Below are positions 1 through 8,901 of a DNA stretch of 64,000 nt, in pieces. The notes beneath the pieces were generated by a model. The model did no database searches and was not told the origin of the DNA. It was given only the letters and a program-made list of their open reading frames with translations. A program made the position numbers and the translations under genes. The stretch is from an uncultured Rhodobacterales bacterium. GTDB taxonomy: Bacteria; Pseudomonadota; Alphaproteobacteria; Rhodobacterales; Rhodobacteraceae. The DNA lies in contig CAIMWI010000036.1 of NCBI GenBank assembly GCA_903845215.1, forward strand, positions 1-64,000. The letters run 5' to 3'. Position 1 is the first letter of the stretch. Every line of letters begins with the position of its first letter.

Positions 1-87
1 GGCGGCCCCCTGTCTGCCGCCGTGATCGAAGGGCGGCGGGCTTTTCTTTTGACTGATGCGGGGCGTGTGGCGCTTACCCCTGCATAA
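1..87 (+). CDS. C-terminal end of an unidentified protein (partial)
   Basis: An open frame runs in from the left edge and ends at TAA 85-87, one base before the convergent MFS gene. The 28 visible residues (ending in GRVALTPA) look like ordinary coding sequence and include the phrase FLLTDAGR, which is reminiscent of a winged-helix or HemW-type C-terminus. That is too little to name a family. The N-terminal part lies outside the window. Confidence 0.4.
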   Translation, partial: GGPLSAAVIEGRRAFLLTDAGRVALTPA

Positions 88-1182
88 TCAGCGCATCATG
101 GCGCGGTACGACACTGCGCTGTACAGCGTGGCCAGCCCTGCCATCCCAGCCACCAGCCAGAAAAAGCCACGGCTGCCCAAAGCATCCATGAACTGCGTGT
201 AAAACAGCGGCGAGACAATCGCCCCCACCAGCCCCACGGCAAGGATCACCGGAGACACCCGCGGGTCAGCCCCCATCTTGCGCGTGGCCGTGACATATTC
301 GCCCTGAAAGAACAGCCCCGCCGAAATGCCCAAGGGCGGAAAGAACAGCACGGGGCTGATCATGGCCGCGCCCAACGCGCACAGCGCGGCCCAGCCCATC
401 GCAAAAACCAAAATCCCGAAATCGGCAAAGCGGTGCGCGACCAACACCAGCACAATCCGCGCCGCCAAAGCCGCCACAAAGAACAGCGACAACAGCTCGG
501 CCGCGCGCGGCGCAGTTAGCCCCGCGCGGATCAGGGCAGTGGGGCCAAGACCGACCAAGCTCGCCTCGATACCAATCGACACAAGGGCCAAGCCCAAGAT
601 CGGCAGATGCAGCTTAAAGCCGCGACCTGTGGCGTGTTGGGGCAATCCCGTCAGGCCAACTGACCCGGAAAAGGCCCAAGCAATCGCCGACAGCACCGCC
701 ATGGTCAAAAACACCGGCGTCAGGCTGGCTCCGATCAGCGTAAATCCATAAGGTGCCACAATCGCGCCAAAGGAATAGAGCGCATTCAGCATCCCGATGC
801 GCGCAGCACCCTGCGCCCCGAAGGCATGCAAGACCCGTGCATTAAACAGCGCCGCAATCGCCCCGTAGCCGACCCCAAAGATCAATGCGCCCAACAGCGC
901 CACCCAAAAGGCCGGGGCCAAGGCCAAAAGCAGCGCCCCCACCCCCACCAACAGCAAGGGCGGGCGTGGTTCGATCTGTGCACCCCTGAAATACATCGCC
1001 AAAACGCCGGTCAAACAGCCAATCCACAAGGTAGACACCAGCAGCCCCGAGGTCGCTGTGGAGATATGGAACATCTGCTCATAAACCGGCACCGCAGGCC
1101 CCAGAATGGCAGAGCCCGCACCGACGATGAACAAGGTCAACAGGCCCGACAGGAAAAGGATGGTTTTGGGCTGGGCGGGCAT
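88..1182 (-). CDS. MFS transporter
   Basis: A 364-residue integral membrane protein made almost entirely of hydrophobic segments separated by short loops, as in the major facilitator superfamily. It is expected to be an inner-membrane secondary transporter; the substrate cannot be read from the sequence. The ATG at 1182 (MPAQPK...) is chosen because AGGA sits 8 nt upstream; longer readings would extend towards the pbpC stop with non-membrane sequence. It lies 64 bp downstream of pbpC on the same strand and may be co-transcribed with it. At about 364 residues it is somewhat shorter than the usual 12-TM MFS proteins. Confidence 0.8.
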   Translation of the reverse strand: MPAQPKTILFLSGLLTLFIVGAGSAILGPAVPVYEQMFHISTATSGLLVSTLWIGCLTGVLAMYFRGAQIEPRPPLLLVGVGALLLALAPAFWVALLGALIFGVGYGAIAALFNARVLHAFGAQGAARIGMLNALYSFGAIVAPYGFTLIGASLTPVFLTMAVLSAIAWAFSGSVGLTGLPQHATGRGFKLHLPILGLALVSIGIEASLVGLGPTALIRAGLTAPRAAELLSLFFVAALAARIVLVLVAHRFADFGILVFAMGWAALCALGAAMISPVLFFPPLGISAGLFFQGEYVTATRKMGADPRVSPVILAVGLVGAIVSPLFYTQFMDALGSRGFFWLVAGMAGLATLYSAVSYRAMMR

Positions 1183-1246
1183 GGGGATCATCCTGCAATA
1201 TGGCCCCCACGGGCTATCCGCCCTACGGCCCAAGGTCAACCGCGCC

Positions 1247-3283
1247 TTAGCGCAACCGCACGCGGGTGCGGGCAGACCGCCCCTCGGCATCTATCACCGA
1301 CAGGGTGATAAAGCCGCGCCCAAGGGCGGGCAGCATGGCCGTGGCCTCGGTTTGCGCGGTTATCACCGGGGCACCATCGGCGAGCCATGTGAACGGGGCC
1401 GTGCCGCCCGCGACTTGCACCATCAGCCCTTCGGGCAACAGCTCCACCTCGGCCCCGTCGGGGGGAAAGGCCACCTCTGGCGAGGAAGCATCGGCGGCAA
1501 AGGCCGCTTGACGGCTGCGAAAATGTCGCAAGGGTTGGGGCAGTTGCGCGTTGGCCAGCATCAGCGCTTGGGGTGGCGGGGCGGGTTGCGGGTCAAGCGC
1601 GGGTTTCAGGCGGGCAAAGGCTTCGAACAATACGGGCGCTGCCAGATCAGCGCCAAAGGCCCCCGGCACCGGCGTGCCGTCCGCCCGCCCCATCCAGACG
1701 CCGATGACATGTTTGCCGTCAAACCCGATGGCCCAAGCATCGCGGTGCCCGTAAGACGTGCCTGTCTTATAAGCCAGCCGGTTCGACGGTGCGCCGGGCG
1801 GCGGGGCAAGCCCTGCCAGAATATCGCCCACCTCCCAAGCCGCCACCGGCGTCATCACCCGCTGGCCTTCAACTTTAGGCGCATCCAATCGGTGCGTCAG
1901 CGGCTGCACCACGCCGCCGCGTGCGATGGCGGCGTAAAGCTGCACCATATCCTCTAGCGTCACACCAATCCCGCCCAGCGCCACGGCCAGCCCCGGTTGG
2001 CCCATGGGCAAAGCGCTCTTCATCTGCGCGCGGTCCATCGCTTGCAGCAGCTTTGCCGGCCCCAGCGCATCGGTCAGTGCCACCACCGGAATGTTCAGCG
2101 AAAGTTGCAGCGCATCGCGCACGCGGATCTTGCCGCGAAACTGGCTGTCAAAATTCTGCGGGCGGTAGCCGTTAAAATCGGTCGGCCTGTCGTCGATCAG
2201 CGTTTCGGGATGGGCCAGCCCTTCATCAAACGCCAGCCCATAGATCAAAGGCTTCAGCGTCGACCCCGGAGAGCGCAGCGTCGTTGTCATATCGACAAAG
2301 CCCAGCCTATCGCCCCCTTGATACCCCGCCGACCCGACCGAGGCTAAGACTTCACCCGTACCATGATCTGCCACCACAATGGCCACCTGCAACCGCGCAC
2401 CCATGCCCTGCACCGCCAAAGAGGCCAGGTTTTCCAGCGCGGTTTGCAGGCCCTTGTCCAGTGTGGTCACATGGCGGCCGGCTTGGGGTTCTTCGGCCAG
2501 AACCCTGTCTGACAGATGCGGGGCCAAGGTGGGAAAGGCGGCGCGGCGGGTGGTTACGGCCTCACTAGCTGCCGCTTGGGCCTGATCGGTATCGATCAAT
2601 CCGTCAGATCTGGCGCGGTTTAGCACGCGGTCACGGGCGGCTTTGGCAAGGTCGCTGCGATCGGGCCTGCGGGTTTCGGGGCTTTGGGGAATGGCGACCA
2701 GCAAAGCCGCCTCGGCCGGCGTCAGGCGGCGGGGTTCTTTGCCGAAATAGGCAAGCGATGCCGCGCGGATGCCTTCGACATTGCCGCCGTAAGGGGCCAG
2801 CAGCAGATAAAGCTGCAAAATCTGGTCCTTGGTCAGATGCCGTTCCAAGGCCAAAGCCAGCCGGATTTGACGCAGCTTGCCCGCCACCCGCCCCGTGCCC
2901 GACCCTTCCAACACCCGCGCCACCTGCATGGTCAGGGTTGACCCGCCCGAAACGACATGCCCGTTCCACACCGCCTGCCCCAGCGCCCGCAGCAAGGCCT
3001 GCGGATCAACCCCGCCGTGCTGGTAAAAGCGCTTGTCCTCGTATTCTAAAAGCAGGGCGACAAAGAACGGGTCGACCTGATCCAGCATTACCCCCAATCG
3101 CCAGCGCCCATCCTCCACCATATAAGCGCGCAGCAAGGTGCCGTTGCGATCCAGCACCTCTTGGCTGATCGCGGGGGTTAGGGGTGGCAGATCCGTGGCA
3201 TCGATCCAGCGATCCACTCCGTCGCGGGCCATAGCGGCAAGCCATAGGCCCGCCGCAGCCGCTATAAATCCCCTGGACCGCAT
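1247..3283 (-). CDS. pbpC: Penicillin-binding protein 1C (transglycosylase/transpeptidase)
   Basis: A 678-residue bifunctional peptidoglycan synthase. An N-terminal membrane anchor is followed by a GT51 glycosyltransferase domain with the catalytic-Glu motif EDKRFYQHGGVD near residue 82 and the GGSTLTMQ motif. A transpeptidase domain follows, with the active serine in SPGSTLKP, then SLN and KTGTSYGHRDAW. The C-terminal ~90 residues match the BiPBP_C domain typical of PBP1C. The start codon overlaps the stop of the upstream alpha-2-macroglobulin gene (TGATG at 3283), so the two are translationally coupled. The pbpC/alpha-2-macroglobulin pairing is a recognised bacterial arrangement, thought to link wall repair with protease trapping in the periplasm. 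Confidence 0.95.
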   Translation of the reverse strand: MRSRGFIAAAAGLWLAAMARDGVDRWIDATDLPPLTPAISQEVLDRNGTLLRAYMVEDGRWRLGVMLDQVDPFFVALLLEYEDKRFYQHGGVDPQALLRALGQAVWNGHVVSGGSTLTMQVARVLEGSGTGRVAGKLRQIRLALALERHLTKDQILQLYLLLAPYGGNVEGIRAASLAYFGKEPRRLTPAEAALLVAIPQSPETRRPDRSDLAKAARDRVLNRARSDGLIDTDQAQAAASEAVTTRRAAFPTLAPHLSDRVLAEEPQAGRHVTTLDKGLQTALENLASLAVQGMGARLQVAIVVADHGTGEVLASVGSAGYQGGDRLGFVDMTTTLRSPGSTLKPLIYGLAFDEGLAHPETLIDDRPTDFNGYRPQNFDSQFRGKIRVRDALQLSLNIPVVALTDALGPAKLLQAMDRAQMKSALPMGQPGLAVALGGIGVTLEDMVQLYAAIARGGVVQPLTHRLDAPKVEGQRVMTPVAAWEVGDILAGLAPPPGAPSNRLAYKTGTSYGHRDAWAIGFDGKHVIGVWMGRADGTPVPGAFGADLAAPVLFEAFARLKPALDPQPAPPPQALMLANAQLPQPLRHFRSRQAAFAADASSPEVAFPPDGAEVELLPEGLMVQVAGGTAPFTWLADGAPVITAQTEATAMLPALGRGFITLSVIDAEGRSARTRVRLR

Positions 3284-6200
3284 CAGGGTGCGACTGTGAC
3301 AGTGCCCGAGTCGGTATGCGCTGTCAGATCAGGGCGGTACATATCTTCAACCGAGGCCGCCGCGTGATGATAGCTTCCCGGCGACACCGCCCTTACGATA
3401 TAGGCCAAGCGGAAAGGGCTGTTATCCCTGCGATCCACCGCTGCGACAAAGCGGTCTTGGCGGAATTCGGCATGGGTCGCCTCGGTCGTCAGGTTCAGGA
3501 AATCAAGGGCGGGAACCGCACCGGCGATCATGAGGTTGGGGTTGTCAATCTCATACCCTGCGGGCAGCGGGTCAGTGACCATCAGGCGCGCTTCACCGCG
3601 GCCATAGGGGGTGACTTCCAGCACGACCAGCCTTCTTTGGCCTACAGATGCGGCATCCCATTGGGCGGGCTGGCCGTCCAAAGTATAGGCGGTGCGGGTA
3701 ATCGCATAGCCATTTCCGCCCGCCGTCACCGGATCGGTGGGCACGCCCAAGGCGGTCAGCGTTATGCTGGTGGCTTCACCCGCGTTTGTCACCACAACTG
3801 GATAGGTCACGGTGGCGTCTAGCACCTTGACCAGTGGGCCTGTGGCGGGTTGGCCGTCAAAGCTGATGCCGGATGCCTCCGCGCTGTCCAACACGGCATG
3901 GGTCGCCAGCAGCGACCATGTCGCCTCTTGCGTCGACAGCACGCCATCGGTGGCAATCCGACTGGTCAGCGCATCGCGGTCGATGGCGTTTGAACCCGCC
4001 TCTACCCCCAAGGCCAGCACTGCCGCAGTATCGCGCAAAGGCGTGCCGTAATCGGCGCGCAGGATTTGGTCTTCGCGGGGGGATAGACCGTCCAGCAGGG
4101 CAACAGCCTTGGCAAACATCCGGTCGGCACGGGGTTGGTCACCGTAGCTTGCCAAGGCCGCGCCAAGTTGGGCCATAGCCGTGGGCGTGGCAAAAGCGTC
4201 GCCCTTAACATCGGCATAGTAGCGCAGATCGCCCATGGCCGCAGCCCCTTCACGGGCCAGAACCATCAGCGCATAGGCCAAAGGCTCGCCACCCTCGTCG
4301 AAATCGGCGTAATAGTTGACTTGGTTGCGCAGGTTATCCAGCGCTTGCCGAAAAGCGCGGTCGGGCACCTCATACCCCTGCACTTTGGCGCGGGACAAAA
4401 AGTCGGTGACATAGGCATCCAGCCACATATCGCCTGACATGGGCATCCACAGCCCGAAGGCACCCGAGGCGTCTTGCTTGGTCAGCACATCGGCAATCGC
4501 TTGGGTTACGCGGCCTTGGATGTCATGGGCACCGGGCAGGTCCAGCGCCTGCGCCACTTGGTCAAAGTACAGCAAAGGCATGGCCTTAGAGGTGATCTGT
4601 TCGGTGCAGCCGTACGGATAGGCATCCAGCGCCGCCATCACCCCCGGCACATTCAGCCGCGCAATCGGGCCAATCGCCATCACGGCTTTTGCCGAGACGG
4701 GCGACAGCCCTGCAAAAACATTGGTGTCAAAGGTAAAGCTTTGCCCCTTGGCCAGATCAAACCGGCTGACCTGCGCGGTCACGGGGTCATTCACCTGCAC
4801 CGGAAGGGCCAAGTCTTTGGTCAAAACCTTGCCATCGGGCGTGGTCAGGGTGACTTCCACCATCTGCAAGCCCAGCGCATCCGCCGTTACAGGCACCTCA
4901 ACCACGGCAGAGCCCTTGTCGGTCAGCATCACGCTGTCAGGAACTTGCCCAAGGATCAGCCCTGTTGAGGTGACACTTAGCCCCATCTCGCCCGCAGGGC
5001 CACTGGCATGGACAATCTCAAGCCGCAGGCGGCTTTCATCGCCCGGTTGCAAAAAGCGCGGCAGGCTGGCGGTCACCACAACCGGATCACGCACCAGCAC
5101 ATCGGCGCTGGCTTGGCCCACGCCGCGTTTGCTCCACGCCACGGCCATGACTTTGACAGTGCCGTTAAAGGCGGGCAAATCAAAGCTGACGCGGGCGTAG
5201 CCGTCAGCACCCACTTGCACGGGGCCTGCGAAATTGGCCACCAGGTGTTCTGTGGGCGGCGGGGCTTGCAAGCGGGCATTGGCCCCCGCATCGCCGCCAG
5301 AGCGGACTTGACCCTGCGCGCCGTTCAGCCCGTCAATCAAGCGCCCGTACAGATCGCGAATGCCTACACCCAGCTTGCGCTGGCCGAAGTAATGCGCCTG
5401 CGGATCAGGCGGGGTGTAGCCTGTCAGGTTCAAGATGCCCGCATCCACCGCAGCCACGGTGACATAGGCCGTGTCTTCGGCGGCGACGCCATCAACCTTT
5501 ACGGCAATGTTAAGCGGGCCACGCGGGGCTGTTTCAGCTGCTGTCTCAATCGTTGCGGTCAGAGCGCGCGCGCCCGGATCGATCTTGGCATAGGCCAACC
5601 CCAAGGCCCGCACCGGATTGCGGCCAGCGGCCACATCCATCGGGCGCAGCACCGAAGCCGTGACATAAGCGCCTGCGCCCCAGTCGTCGGTGACGGGCAG
5701 GGGGATCAGGTTTTCACCCTCATCCACCAGCACCTCGAAATGCGACACAATGGCATTCGACAAAACCGTGACCAAGGCCGTTCCAGCGGCCCGTGGCACG
5801 ATGCGCAGCGTAGCGGTATCACCCACGGCATAGCTGGGCCTATCAAGCGACAGTTGCAGCTTGTCAGGGGTCGCCGTGACATCCGCAGGCGCATACCATC
5901 CGGCATAGAACTTGACCGAGGTCACAGCCTCGACCCCATCGCTGCGCGCCACGGAGAGTTCATATTCACCCCATGTAACAGGCGCTGCAATTTCAACCGG
6001 ATTACCGCCATCAAGGGACGTGTCGCCTTGGCCCATGCGGGTGCGGTTGGTGATGGGCTGCCAATCCCAACTGCCGTTGATCTGGTACCATTGGTAATTG
6101 GTCTCGATCCGCGTCAGTGTCCAATGCACGTCCATCGAGACAGCCTCGGCGTCAGGGCCAACGCCCACCAGACCAAACCGCGCTTGGGTGTTTTCGGCCA

Positions 6201-8724
6201 CCACATCGTCAAACATCGGCTTCACGCCAATCATCGCGGCACTTGGGGCCAAAGGCTTGGTGACCTTGCGTTCCACCGGACGCCCCGATCCCTCCGAGAC
6301 GCGGGTGACAAAGACGGCTTCCAGCGGGCGCAGCGGGTCTATGACCTGCGGCAAGGCGGCATCGATCACAGCGTGGCCAAGCGCATCGGTGCGCGCACCG
6401 CCAAAGACATTGACCTGCGCATCAAAGGCGGCGTCAAACCTGCCAAAGCGATAGCCGGGCCAAGCCTGCAATCCTTCAGCCGCGCGCAAGGTCACCTCGC
6501 CCTCAACGCTTAGATCCGCCGCAGGCGCGCCAAAGAGATAGGCTGCATTAACCAAGACCTGCGGCACATCGCCCAAAGACAGCGGAACATCATCCAGACC
6601 AAGGGTCACTTCGATGCGTTCGGGCAAGAAATCTTCAACCAAGAACGACGTAGCCCTTAAGGCGGGAGCATCCAGATCGGAATAAACCGACACGCTCCAC
6701 CGCCCGCGCGGCGCCGTTTCCGAAAGGGGGAAATTGAACACATGCCCCCCCGCACCCGCGTCATCGGCCAAGGCGCGGATGTATTCCACACCATCGGGCC
6801 GCGTTAGAATGCCGGTCAGCGGCAATCCCACGATGGCCGCCTGCTTGGCATCGCGCGCCAGTGCCGTGACATGCACCGTTTCGCCCACACGGTAGGCCCC
6901 CCTGTCGGTGTTTAGGAACACATCCACCGGCGGCGGGGCTTCTGCCCCCTCTACACCGCGATCAGACAGGTCAAATTCGGGATCCGTCAGGGACAAAAAG
7001 GCCTGATCCCTTTCGCCGTCGCGGGCAACAATCATCGCTGGGGCGGCACTGCCCGTGCCGCGCACAAGCCCCGCCTCAAAAAGTGCGTGGCCTTGGCCAT
7101 CGGTCAAGGCCGTGCCCAGAACCTCATTGGCTACGGACAAAAGCTGCACGTCGACACCGGCTTTGGGCATGGCATCGCCCAAAGCATGGACGAACACGTT
7201 CAACCCATCTACCCCGTCCATCGTGGTCAGCCCAAGGTCTGACACGACAAACCACTGCCAGCTGGCCGCACCATAGACATCGCCATTGGGCACGGTCGCG
7301 CGCAGGGCATAGATGCCAGCGGGCTGGCCTGCGATGGCGTCGTCCAAGGGCAGGCGGGTGGTGACATCTTGGTTCATCTGGGCCCCGACCTGTGCCGTGC
7401 CCGACCAAAGCTTGCTGGCCAGTTTACTTTCGAATTCTGCCTCTTGATAGGCATACATCGGCTGGTTGAAATACTGGTCCTGCAAGGCCCGCAAGAGATT
7501 GCGGTCGGTGACTTTCCACAGTTCAAGGCTCAGCGTCGTCGTGTTCACCGTCACCACGGGAATAAAGGCCGATCCGGTGCGCGGCAGCACATAGCCGCGT
7601 CCGGCAAACTGCACCCCCGCCGCACGGTCGCGGATATAGGCCGAGATGGTGACCGTCTTGGTCAGCACTTCTCCGGTTGCGGCGGGCAGGCCGGCGCGGA
7701 AGGTCAACTGATACCGCGCCCCAAATGCGATGCCCTCGACACAAAGCTGCCGCGCCCCTTCAAGGGCTACGGACAAGCCCGCCTCGGGCAGCTTCACAAA
7801 ATCGGTGTAATCAACGCCATGCGCCACCAAATCTTCAGAAAAGCTAACGCATACGCGTGGGCGGGTGGTTTCGGCCTGCACCTCGTTGTCCAACACGCGG
7901 AAACCGTATTTTGCGGCAGCATCGTCCAACACGGCTGCGGTGTCGTCGCGCAGTGCCAAGCTTTGCGCCAACCGCAGGGCTTGAACCATATCACGGCCCC
8001 GATCGAGAATTTCCAACACCTGGCCCATCTGCACCAGAATAGAGTGCTGAAGTTCAAGGTCATCGGCGCGCAGATAGGCGTTGATCGTGGCATGATAGGC
8101 ATCGTCACGCCAAACGGCGGCGTTGCTTTGGTCGCCATCGGCGGCCAACAGCAAAAGCCGCGCATAGTCTGACCAGTTTTCTGCGACATCCGCAACGTTC
8201 AGCGCAGCGCCCATATAGCGGAATGCCGCCACGAAATCGCCATTGCCCTCCGCCTCGATCGAAGACGCGATATGTTCTTGGCTTGTATAGTCATCGGTCA
8301 CATGGCGATCCGCCATTTCAGCGGCCAGAAAGGGCGCCGCCAGAATGTCCCAGTCGGGCAGAAAAGTCAGTTCAGCACGACGTTTGCGCGCCAAAGTTTC
8401 GGCATCGGGCTGCGCTTGCAGAACATAGCCGGAATAAGCACCATCAAAATAGGCTGGATCGCCTGCAGCCTGTTTCAGAAAGCACGCGCCATTTGTGGTG
8501 TTAAAGGTCATCGCCTTGCACGCGGTATTGGCAAGGCAGGCGGTTTCACAGGCGTTCAATGTTGTATCGAGGATCGCGGATAAATCCCCCCCCGGCAAAT
8601 CGGTGTTCTGCCACAAAGTCAAACGGCGGGCTGGGATCAGATTATCGCTTTGCGCCAAAGCCGGGCTGGCCACCATAAGCCACAAAGCCAAGACCGTTAT
8701 GCCGCGCATTGCCAAGCCGAACAT
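3283..8724 (-). CDS. Bacterial alpha-2-macroglobulin (YfhM-like) with N-terminal PAN/Apple domain
   Basis: A 1813-residue secreted or periplasmic protease-trap protein. It has a signal peptide (MFGLAMRGITVLALW..., cleavage after SPALAQ), then a cysteine-bearing PAN/Apple-like module (about residues 30-100), repeated macroglobulin beta-domains and a C-terminal thioester/receptor-like region. The thioester motif CTEQ is intact, with Cys1373 (codon 4606-4608), so it should be able to link covalently to attacking proteases. The ATG at 8724 has GGGAGA 7 nt upstream; a longer reading would add 77 residues of unlikely sequence ahead of the signal peptide. It heads a two-gene unit with pbpC. Family function is from established knowledge; the protease targeted is not known. 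Confidence 0.93.
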   Translation of the reverse strand: MFGLAMRGITVLALWLMVASPALAQSDNLIPARRLTLWQNTDLPGGDLSAILDTTLNACETACLANTACKAMTFNTTNGACFLKQAAGDPAYFDGAYSGYVLQAQPDAETLARKRRAELTFLPDWDILAAPFLAAEMADRHVTDDYTSQEHIASSIEAEGNGDFVAAFRYMGAALNVADVAENWSDYARLLLLAADGDQSNAAVWRDDAYHATINAYLRADDLELQHSILVQMGQVLEILDRGRDMVQALRLAQSLALRDDTAAVLDDAAAKYGFRVLDNEVQAETTRPRVCVSFSEDLVAHGVDYTDFVKLPEAGLSVALEGARQLCVEGIAFGARYQLTFRAGLPAATGEVLTKTVTISAYIRDRAAGVQFAGRGYVLPRTGSAFIPVVTVNTTTLSLELWKVTDRNLLRALQDQYFNQPMYAYQEAEFESKLASKLWSGTAQVGAQMNQDVTTRLPLDDAIAGQPAGIYALRATVPNGDVYGAASWQWFVVSDLGLTTMDGVDGLNVFVHALGDAMPKAGVDVQLLSVANEVLGTALTDGQGHALFEAGLVRGTGSAAPAMIVARDGERDQAFLSLTDPEFDLSDRGVEGAEAPPPVDVFLNTDRGAYRVGETVHVTALARDAKQAAIVGLPLTGILTRPDGVEYIRALADDAGAGGHVFNFPLSETAPRGRWSVSVYSDLDAPALRATSFLVEDFLPERIEVTLGLDDVPLSLGDVPQVLVNAAYLFGAPAADLSVEGEVTLRAAEGLQAWPGYRFGRFDAAFDAQVNVFGGARTDALGHAVIDAALPQVIDPLRPLEAVFVTRVSEGSGRPVERKVTKPLAPSAAMIGVKPMFDDVVAENTQARFGLVGVGPDAEAVSMDVHWTLTRIETNYQWYQINGSWDWQPITNRTRMGQGDTSLDGGNPVEIAAPVTWGEYELSVARSDGVEAVTSVKFYAGWYAPADVTATPDKLQLSLDRPSYAVGDTATLRIVPRAAGTALVTVLSNAIVSHFEVLVDEGENLIPLPVTDDWGAGAYVTASVLRPMDVAAGRNPVRALGLAYAKIDPGARALTATIETAAETAPRGPLNIAVKVDGVAAEDTAYVTVAAVDAGILNLTGYTPPDPQAHYFGQRKLGVGIRDLYGRLIDGLNGAQGQVRSGGDAGANARLQAPPPTEHLVANFAGPVQVGADGYARVSFDLPAFNGTVKVMAVAWSKRGVGQASADVLVRDPVVVTASLPRFLQPGDESRLRLEIVHASGPAGEMGLSVTSTGLILGQVPDSVMLTDKGSAVVEVPVTADALGLQMVEVTLTTPDGKVLTKDLALPVQVNDPVTAQVSRFDLAKGQSFTFDTNVFAGLSPVSAKAVMAIGPIARLNVPGVMAALDAYPYGCTEQITSKAMPLLYFDQVAQALDLPGAHDIQGRVTQAIADVLTKQDASGAFGLWMPMSGDMWLDAYVTDFLSRAKVQGYEVPDRAFRQALDNLRNQVNYYADFDEGGEPLAYALMVLAREGAAAMGDLRYYADVKGDAFATPTAMAQLGAALASYGDQPRADRMFAKAVALLDGLSPREDQILRADYGTPLRDTAAVLALGVEAGSNAIDRDALTSRIATDGVLSTQEATWSLLATHAVLDSAEASGISFDGQPATGPLVKVLDATVTYPVVVTNAGEATSITLTALGVPTDPVTAGGNGYAITRTAYTLDGQPAQWDAASVGQRRLVVLEVTPYGRGEARLMVTDPLPAGYEIDNPNLMIAGAVPALDFLNLTTEATHAEFRQDRFVAAVDRRDNSPFRLAYIVRAVSPGSYHHAAASVEDMYRPDLTAHTDSGTVTVAP

Positions 8725-8901
8725 CAGAATTCTCCCGCAGGTCTTGTCGTGAACGTGGCATGTAGACCCAGTCTGATCAAGGATTCTCGACCTTGGCAGC
8801 GTTAAGGGGACGTTCATCTTCCTACGGCACTCTAGCGGGCAGGCTGTTGATGCAGATTGGTGCAGCCACAGCATTGGGCGCAAAAACAGGCACGGTGTCA
8901 T

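Noticed and set aside
5008..6513. 501-codon open frame on the plus strand inside the alpha-2-macroglobulin gene
   Set aside because: Long antisense frames are expected in GC-rich coding DNA. Its translation is rich in His, Arg and Gln, has no family features, and the opposite strand encodes a recognised protein.
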